Virus record (IMG/VR): IMGVR_UViG_3300025276_000165
Location: 1 to 28,078 of that record
Reading direction: 5' to 3' (one strand)
DNA from: a virus
DNA: 28,078 nucleotides
The notes under the pieces are model-generated. The model ran no database searches and was not told the DNA's origin. It was given only the letters and a program-made list of their open reading frames with translations. Both the position numbers and the translations under genes were made by a program. Of the stretch, positions 23,325 through 28,078 are shown piece by piece. Position 1 is the stretch's first letter. Every line of letters starts with the position of its first letter.

Positions 23325-23579
23325 TTACCTCTTTGACTTAGCGCCTGAGCATTTCCATCTCTTGCGTGATAGGTTGTTAGGTGTGTTCGGATCGTTTTGC
23401 TTTTTCTTAGATAAGCCTTTCTTAATACCTAGGCTTCTGGCACAGTAGCTGTCACCTTTAGAAGTCCCCGCTCTTACACGAGGGCCTCCGTCTTTAGCTT
23501 TACCTGCTTGTCCGAAGCTTACCTTCTTGCCACTAGAGGTTACTTTGACTTTGGCTTTACCTTGCCTTGGCTTTGGCAT
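23325..23579 (-). CDS. Basic protein with SYCARS...W-x-C motif (84 aa)
   Basis: 84 residues with 25 Lys/Arg. The first half is low-complexity and basic (MPKPRQGKAKVKVTSSGKK). The second half has GDSYCARSLGIKKGL (42-56), then NDPNTPNNLSRKRWKCSG (62-79). The SYC-x-RS...DP-x-(S/T)-x-N-x-x-(S/R)-(R/K)K-x-W-x-C layout is frequent in small phage and virus proteins of unknown function; its two Cys could bind metal or be disulfide-linked. The ribosome site GAGGAG precedes the ATG. It overlaps the 45-aa gene by 40 bases in another frame. Confidence 0.82.
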   Translation of the reverse strand: MPKPRQGKAKVKVTSSGKKVSFGQAGKAKDGGPRVRAGTSKGDSYCARSLGIKKGLSKKKQNDPNTPNNLSRKRWKCSGAKSKR

Positions 23580-23677
23580 TTTAGCTCCTCCTCTAGTTTA
23601 GTTATCTTATTTCTAAGATCATCAAACTGTGTGTTAATCTGTGATACTACGTTTTCTAAGTCTCGTGTGCTTATCAT
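23540..23677 (-). CDS. Short coiled-coil protein (45 aa)
   Basis: Starts at a TAATG overlap with the portal stop: MISTRDLENVVSQINTQFDD, followed by LRNKITKLEEELKCQSQGK. Hydrophobic residues at heptad spacing (V10, I14, F18, L21, I25, L28, L32) predict one coiled-coil helix. The last 13 codons overlap the start of the 84-aa basic gene. Tight coupling to portal and good heptads support it; the function is unknown, perhaps a small head-assembly helper. Confidence 0.65.
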   Translation of the reverse strand: MISTRDLENVVSQINTQFDDLRNKITKLEEELKCQSQGKVKPKSK

Positions 23678-25650
23678 TATTGTGTTGGCCTTTCTGGTTT
23701 ATTGGCGTTACCCTCAATGACTGCAATATTGCGTTCTTTGAGGAGCTGATCAGAAATCTTCAAACGTCTTTCAAACTCTTTATCGTCTGCTGTTCCTACT
23801 GCTAGGTTAGTGGTCGCTGCTTTCATGCGATCAATCTCTAACTCTTGTGGTATGGCCTGTGTTTCCGCTGCCATCTTGCCTGCTCTAGCCGCAGACTCTT
23901 CTGCCTGTCCATTGAGTGCAGCAGTCTGTGACGCTTGGAATGCCATCTGTGCTTGCTGTGCTTCCTGTGCTGCCTGCTGTGCTGCTTGCTCTTGCTCAGG
24001 GTTAGGCGTATTAGCTTGCTCAAGTGTAGCAATAAGCTCTTCACGGTTAGACAAGTTCATGTTATCAATGATGGACATAACCAGCTTAGGATACATAGGC
24101 GTGTCTGGAGACATGGTTTGTAGCAACTGTACAAGCTGTGTAACCTCATACTCACGGGCAATGATACCCAAGGAACTAGAAGTATGGAACTTGTAATCAC
24201 CTACAGGATACATCTCAGGCTGAAACTGCATATACCTATATGCTGCTTTCTCTACAAAAGGAATCAGGAAAGCCTCTTGGAAGTTAATAAGCGTACGTTT
24301 ATGACGCTTTATAACAGCACCTAAGCTCATAGAAATACCAGCAGCAGTAGACTCACCGTTGACTGACCCAGCAATACCAGCACTGTCAATAGCGCCTGTA
24401 GCTGTCTGTACCATTGTCTGCAAAGCTTGTGCTTGTGAAAAGGTAATCTGATTAACCTGACCAAAGTTAAATGGCTGTAGGATTTCAGCAGGGTTACCGT
24501 TAGTAAGAATAACTTTTCCTGGCCTAATCTCTGGTTTAGCGCCACGAGGCATACGACTAGCGTCCATTGCCATCATAGGGTGTATAGTAAGAGCAAGGGC
24601 ATCAATACGTGCGCGTAGTTCTGTGTCAAGGGCTTTCTGTGAGTTATAACCTTTCTCACATACACCACGACCCCAGAAGCGGCTAGGGACTACATCCCAT
24701 GGGAATGCCACGATAGGACGGTCTTGCATCATATAGGGGTTTTCTGTAGCCTTAAGTAACGTACCACCGTTAGCAATAACTACTACAGCTTCAACGTAGT
24801 AAGAATCGTCATCTTCATCATCTGTTAAGGTGACTTCTTCTTCGTCATCTGTTTCTTCCTGTGCGTCAACTAACAAGTGACGAGGAACAAGACCGTAGTA
24901 CTTAGTAAGACGTACCTTATCGTCAGAGTATGCATCTAAGTCTTGATCAGGTTCAAGCTCAAAGTCACTAGATGATGTATGGATAGGCTCATCACGGTAG
25001 ACACCGCTCTCTTGTAGCTGCTCAACTTTATGCTCAGATACAAATTCATCTACAGCACAACCTAAAGCTTCCTCAATGGATGTAGCTACCGGATCAATAA
25101 GGAAATTCTGAGGCATGACAGGACGTAGCTTAACGCAAGTACGGTCTCTAGTTGTGACACCCACGGCTTGTAGCTCACCACCCATGACAGGTTCAGTAGC
25201 GGGGGCCATCTCTTTTTCTTCTTCCAGTACTACTTCAGCAATACCTGTACCAAAGACAGCAGCGTTAATCAAGCACTCTGCTACAGCTTTACGTACTTTG
25301 TTCTTCTTAAAGTCTTGCTCAAGATGCTTACGTAGCATAGCAATGTCTGCGCTGTCTTGGTCATGGATGTCATCTTTAATGTCAAACCATATACCACGGC
25401 CAAAGGTAGCTTCCTCTAGCTCCGCTACTGATGACTCTACTGCCTGCTGGAGTGCAGGAGAAATAATCTTAGAACGCTCAGTTGTCCGTACTTGGTCTTC
25501 TGCCGCCCATTGCCCACGCCAAAGTCTATAGTACTCCTCAAATCTATCAGAGTAATTAGCTTCATAATGATCTCTCCAGCTACTGCACTTGGTCATTACC
25601 CAGCCTTCAAGAGTCTCGCTTATCAGATCATCTGTCTTGTCTTCATACAT
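23677..25650 (-). CDS. Portal protein
   Basis: A 657-aa protein directly after the large terminase gene (two-base gap), the normal place of the portal. The N-terminal part is helical with YEANYSDRFEEYYRLWRGQW (~28-47) and VAECLINAAVFGTGIAEVVL (~142-161), as in podoviral portals. The centre has an Asp/Glu-rich loop (EETDDEEEVTLTDDEDDDSY, ~265-284) and the conserved FPWDVVPSRFWGRGVCEKG (~314-332). The second half has RPGKVILTNGNPAEILQPF and the helix-rich FGQVNQITFSQAQALQTM; the C-terminus (~560-620) is Gln/Ala-rich. The portal is the dodecameric DNA gate and packaging motor dock. The acidic loop is a local feature that I cannot assign. Confidence 0.9.
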   Translation of the reverse strand: MYEDKTDDLISETLEGWVMTKCSSWRDHYEANYSDRFEEYYRLWRGQWAAEDQVRTTERSKIISPALQQAVESSVAELEEATFGRGIWFDIKDDIHDQDSADIAMLRKHLEQDFKKNKVRKAVAECLINAAVFGTGIAEVVLEEEKEMAPATEPVMGGELQAVGVTTRDRTCVKLRPVMPQNFLIDPVATSIEEALGCAVDEFVSEHKVEQLQESGVYRDEPIHTSSSDFELEPDQDLDAYSDDKVRLTKYYGLVPRHLLVDAQEETDDEEEVTLTDDEDDDSYYVEAVVVIANGGTLLKATENPYMMQDRPIVAFPWDVVPSRFWGRGVCEKGYNSQKALDTELRARIDALALTIHPMMAMDASRMPRGAKPEIRPGKVILTNGNPAEILQPFNFGQVNQITFSQAQALQTMVQTATGAIDSAGIAGSVNGESTAAGISMSLGAVIKRHKRTLINFQEAFLIPFVEKAAYRYMQFQPEMYPVGDYKFHTSSSLGIIAREYEVTQLVQLLQTMSPDTPMYPKLVMSIIDNMNLSNREELIATLEQANTPNPEQEQAAQQAAQEAQQAQMAFQASQTAALNGQAEESAARAGKMAAETQAIPQELEIDRMKAATTNLAVGTADDKEFERRLKISDQLLKERNIAVIEGNANKPERPTQ

Positions 25651-25652
25651 AA

Positions 25653-26906
25653 TTAGTACCCTGCGTATTTATCTAAGAATTCGTAGTCTTCTTCTTCATA
25701 GTCTATAGAGTACGCAACCTTAGCTAACTGGTCTATGTACGCTAATGCGTCTACCAAGTCATCGTGGACTAGTACGTTAGGGAACTGAAACAGCTCATCT
25801 AAGAACTTACTGTTCCACTCACCCTTGTTAAGCGTTATGTTACCGTGTTCAAAGCGCCCTTGCAACGCCCAAACAACTCTATCAATCTTTCTCTTGTTGC
25901 CGTGTGTAAGCTCTTCCACTCTAAAGAAGCGTTGATTCTTCTTCATAATGTCATTGAGGTAAGGATGAACAGCGTTCTTTAACGCTCCTTTTTCAATGCC
26001 AACTGCGATTGGCTTATAGTCTCTAACTGCTTCAAAGATTCTTCGTGCGGTCTCTTCAACGCCCCAACGGCCATGTATGATATTAGCAACCCACCAGCCC
26101 TCAGTGTTCGCTTTAACAACCGCAATAGCTGTCGCGTCAAGTCTGCTAGTCTTGGTGGTATTTTTACCCGCCTCAGAAAAGCCTGCCAAGTCAACAGCAA
26201 TGTAATACTCACCATCAGTAGGCTCCTCTTCGCTAAACTTAATGTACTCTTCTTTGAATAACTCACCGCCCATTGCCTCAAACGATGCCATGAACTCCTG
26301 ACGGAAACTAAAGGCTGACATTGATTTCTCAGCGGCCTTGATCTCATCAGCGTCCAACAGCGGGTTGTCGTAGCTCGTGTAGTGGAAACCAGAAAAGGTA
26401 TCGTCATCACCGACACAAGCATATGTATATAACTCATAGAAGTGGTTACGACCCATTGGCGTACCAATGAACATTGCTCCACCCTTCTGATCCGCAAGGG
26501 CTGGTCTCAGGATTTGCTCCCAGACCTCCGGCTTCATGTCAGCGTACTCATCCATAACCAAGTACTTAAGACTGACACCACGCATGGTTTCTGGTCTGTC
26601 TGCACCCTTGAGGGCTAAGATAGCACCGTTAATAAACTTTATTTGTAGGTTATTGATATGACTAGAGGCTATGACACTATGCCCTATCTCTAAGAGCATC
26701 TGCCACATAATGTCCCTAGCCTGACCCTGAGTAGGGGCAACATAGAACACCTGACCTTTAGTGGAGCTTAATGCCTCTACAATGAGCTTGTAAGCAGCAA
26801 CACGGGACTTGCCTGTACGTCTACCAGCAGCAATGACTTTAAACCGTGAAGGGCTATCCCACACTTCCTGCTGCCAAGGCAACAAGGATATGTTTAAATC
26901 AGTCAA
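25653..26906 (-). CDS. terL: Terminase large subunit
   Basis: A 417-aa packaging motor. ATPase domain: Walker A AAGRRTGKS (26-34), Walker B YLVMDE (115-120) with catalytic E120, coupling motif FIGTP (146-150). RNase H-like nuclease: D239 (YIAVDLAG), E305 (GIEKG) and D386 in HDDLVDALAY (381-390), the three metal ligands. Short, as for podoviral terminases. The start is odd: TAG of the upstream endolysin gene is in frame and directly followed by TTG (26904-26906), so translation begins at this TTG or later. No ATG occurs before residue 67, beyond Walker A, so a TTG start by reinitiation is likeliest. It cuts concatemers and pumps DNA into procapsids with the portal. Confidence 0.95.
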   Translation of the reverse strand: MTDLNISLLPWQQEVWDSPSRFKVIAAGRRTGKSRVAAYKLIVEALSSTKGQVFYVAPTQGQARDIMWQMLLEIGHSVIASSHINNLQIKFINGAILALKGADRPETMRGVSLKYLVMDEYADMKPEVWEQILRPALADQKGGAMFIGTPMGRNHFYELYTYACVGDDDTFSGFHYTSYDNPLLDADEIKAAEKSMSAFSFRQEFMASFEAMGGELFKEEYIKFSEEEPTDGEYYIAVDLAGFSEAGKNTTKTSRLDATAIAVVKANTEGWWVANIIHGRWGVEETARRIFEAVRDYKPIAVGIEKGALKNAVHPYLNDIMKKNQRFFRVEELTHGNKRKIDRVVWALQGRFEHGNITLNKGEWNSKFLDELFQFPNVLVHDDLVDALAYIDQLAKVAYSIDYEEEDYEFLDKYAGY

Positions 26907-27281
26907 CTAGTAGCACCACATTACAGGAGACTCATTACCGTCAAGATCGCGGATGTCAACATGCACAAAGCTACCAGCAATTCCAATTCCCGTAAAGCCC
27001 ATCTTAATGGCCTCTTCAATAATCTTATAACGCTGTGTACCATTGGTGACTTTAATATCTGCGGCAATACCTTGGGCATGAGTTCCTGCTTTCTCCTTCT
27101 CTCTTTCAATTGGGTGGTCTACTGATCTATAACCACTCGTGATAACGAAGGGAAACTCACACCTTGTTCGTAACAAATCTAACTTTAATAGTAGTCTATC
27201 ACTGATGTTGTTCTCACCTGTGTACTGACAGGCAAACTCTTCTCTAGTGAAGTAATCTAAATCATTGTTAATGTTATACAT
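26907..27281 (-). CDS. M15 peptidase endolysin (124 aa)
   Basis: Matches the D-Ala-D-Ala carboxypeptidase/L-Ala-D-Glu endopeptidase family M15 (M15_3 type): SGYRS (49-53), zinc-binding GTHAQGIAADI (66-76) with H68 and D75, then SFVHVDI (104-110) with H107. D109 next to the last His is typical. It is 124 aa if started at ATG 27281, which follows AAGGGG at a fair distance; a TTG at 27299 would add six residues. No signal peptide or anchor, so it needs a holin, and two holin candidates lie at 14409-14984. Its place between the terminase genes is unusual. It overlaps terS by 8 bases and abuts terL. Confidence 0.88.
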   Translation of the reverse strand: MYNINNDLDYFTREEFACQYTGENNISDRLLLKLDLLRTRCEFPFVITSGYRSVDHPIEREKEKAGTHAQGIAADIKVTNGTQRYKIIEEAIKMGFTGIGIAGSFVHVDIRDLDGNESPVMWCY

Positions 27282-27675
27282 CAGTGTAGTCCCCTTCAAT
27301 GGGTTCTTTATTACCAGAGATCACAGTGGTTTCCCCACCTACCCCAGTAATGGATATATTAATAGCGTTACTACCACCGTTTAGCTTGTCCTTCTCAAAG
27401 TAGCTGACGGGTAGTAGTCTATCCATGCACAGCTTCCATGCCGCTGCTTGATTCTTATGGTCATCGTCCAAGGCAGCGTTAAGAATACTGTCCAACACCT
27501 TCCTACTCTTAGGGGATGCCAACATTCTAGCTTTGTATTCGTTAATGGTCGCTGCATCACCCTTGGGTCTGCCTACGGCCTGACGCTTACCTACGGTTTT
27601 TGACACAACATCTGCTTTCTTTGGTCTACCAACACGCTTTGCTGACTGACCACTCTTTGATTCTTTATTACTCAT
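27274..27675 (-). CDS. terS: Probable terminase small subunit
   Basis: A 133-aa protein preceding endolysin and large terminase genes. The N-terminus is basic with two GRPK motifs (VGRPKKAD, ~15-22, and VGRPKGDA, ~34-41), like AT-hooks. The centre is helical (INEYKARMLASPKSRKVLDS, ~44-63; NQAAAWKLCMDRLLP, ~75-89) and the C-terminus is beta (AINISITGVGGETTVI). The pattern HKNQAAAWKLCMDRLLPVS is common to small terminases of marine phages as annotated. Role: recognition of the packaging site and regulation of TerL. AAGGGA stands 8 bases before the ATG. It is the first gene of the late block after promoter P1. The function rests on position plus moderate resemblance. Confidence 0.8.
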   Translation of the reverse strand: MSNKESKSGQSAKRVGRPKKADVVSKTVGKRQAVGRPKGDAATINEYKARMLASPKSRKVLDSILNAALDDDHKNQAAAWKLCMDRLLPVSYFEKDKLNGGSNAINISITGVGGETTVISGNKEPIEGDYTDV

Positions 27676-27691
27676 TGTATTTCCCTTAGCC

Positions 27692-27775
27692 CTTAAGGAT
27701 ACTTAAGTACACTTTAATTGATTTCTTTAATTATTAATAAAAGATCAAGCCTAACGATGCTTAAGGCTACTTAAG
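27692..27775. repeat. Pair of 16-bp CTTAAG-type repeats in the terS leader
   Basis: CTTAAGGATACTTAAG (27692-27707) and CTTAAGGCTACTTAAG (27760-27775) differ at one base and are 68 bp apart. Each holds two palindromic CTTAAG hexamers exactly 10 bp apart, about one helical turn, as expected for a dimeric protein bound on one face of DNA. They lie between promoter P1 and terS, so they could be operators or transcript signals. Confidence 0.75.
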
Positions 27776-27813
27776 GTCGAGAAGTAGTCTTTATCTTCTT
27801 TACTATACAGTAG

Positions 27814-27842
27814 ATTATACCATATTTACAACCAAAAGTCAA
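27814..27842 (-). promoter_or_regulatory. Sigma70-type promoter P1 (packaging unit), extended -10
   Basis: On the - strand: TTGACT (27837-27842), 17-bp spacer, TATAAT (27814-27819), with TGG directly before the -10. Expected start near 27807, giving a leader of ~130 bases before terS that includes the CTTAAG repeats. It is close in sequence to P2: both have the same -35, spacer length and AATATGK before TATAAT. Confidence 0.9.
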
Positions 27843-28078
27843 GTCTTTTCTGCTCTTATGTCAACATATTTATACATAAGGGCCGTCCCTTTAATAGCTA
27901 AAGGCTATACTCGTGTGTGTCAAGCTTTATTTAAGGAAAACAAGGGCTTAGTATACACATGGATTACCGGATTATACACACATTAATTACCCTTTATCCT
28001 AAATTGCTACTTTTTTGTATCTAAGGGGGAACTACAGATAAACATAAGCTACACCGGGGGGGCCGGGGGGTCGTGTGG

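Larger units (their letters stand above)
27676..28078. other. Non-coding region with late promoter, operator-like repeats and G-rich end
   Basis: Four hundred bases without a credible gene. From left to right: leader of the packaging operon with two 16-bp repeats; promoter P1 (27814-27842); two further - strand TTGACA boxes (27859-27864, 27918-27923) lacking good -10 partners; a - strand TATAAT at 27971-27976 with a poor -35; and a G-rich tract at 28052-28078 with seven and six G in runs. It is AT-rich except at the end. The window or contig may end near a genome terminus, but nothing proves it. Confidence 0.7.

Noticed and set aside
27859-27923. Two further - strand TTGACA boxes
   Set aside because: No acceptable -10 box at 16-18 bp; kept only as weak sites in the non-coding region entry.
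27971-27976. - strand TATAAT as a further promoter
   Set aside because: The -35 region has at most three matches to consensus and no extended -10, so it was not given its own entry.
27858-27986. 42-codon + strand frame in the right non-coding region (MSTYLYIRAVPLI...)
   Set aside because: No Shine-Dalgarno before the ATG, no recognisable protein, and it lies across promoter-like sites; possible but not supportable.

Overview
This window is part of the genome of a tailed, podovirus-type phage. The late genes encode a terminase pair, a portal, scaffold and capsid, T7 gp11/gp12-like tail tube proteins, very large internal-virion-type proteins and no tape measure or contractile sheath. The replication genes include an adenosylcobalamin-dependent ribonucleotide reductase next to a T7-like exonuclease and endonuclease I. 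This combination resembles the marine podoviruses related to roseophage SIO1 and vibriophage VpV262 (cobavirus/Zobellviridae-like). That placement is inference from gene content; the host is probably a marine heterotrophic proteobacterium, but nothing here identifies it.

The genome is laid out as two convergent blocks. Bases 1-3980 (+ strand) hold the end of a DNA-metabolism operon: a zinc-ribbon GIY-YIG nuclease (cut by the window edge), a FEN-type 5'-3' exonuclease, a T7 endonuclease I-like resolvase, a 56-aa protein, a DUF3310 protein and a class II ribonucleotide reductase. All overlap by 1-14 bases. A strong hairpin terminator at 3989-4016 separates this block from the late block.

The late block (4015-27675, - strand) is read from right to left: small terminase, M15 peptidase endolysin, large terminase, portal, four tiny mostly very basic proteins, two small proteins (one a zinc ribbon), scaffold, major capsid, terminator, a repeat-rich tail fibre, two paralogous beta-propeller-like adhesins each followed by a small chaperone-like protein, a stand-alone fibre tip domain, a membrane-anchored protein, an S74-chaperone fibre, two holin-like proteins, a large structural protein, tail adaptor and nozzle, and three large virion proteins. 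Three near-perfect sigma70-type promoters (TTGACW-N17-TATAAT) at 27814-27842, 22942-22970 and 14795-14823 divide it into packaging, capsid and lysis/tail units. This suggests the late genes are read by the host RNA polymerase; no phage RNA polymerase is encoded here.

Bases 27676-28078 are non-coding and hold the leader of the packaging operon, with a pair of 16-bp CTTAAG-containing repeats, and a G-rich tract at the window end. I see no tRNA, CRISPR array, insertion sequence or integrase. The most interesting parts are the duplicated propeller-adhesin/chaperone cassettes at 16562-19092, the detached fibre tip domain between them, the cluster of small basic proteins at 22998-23677, and the regulatory sites.
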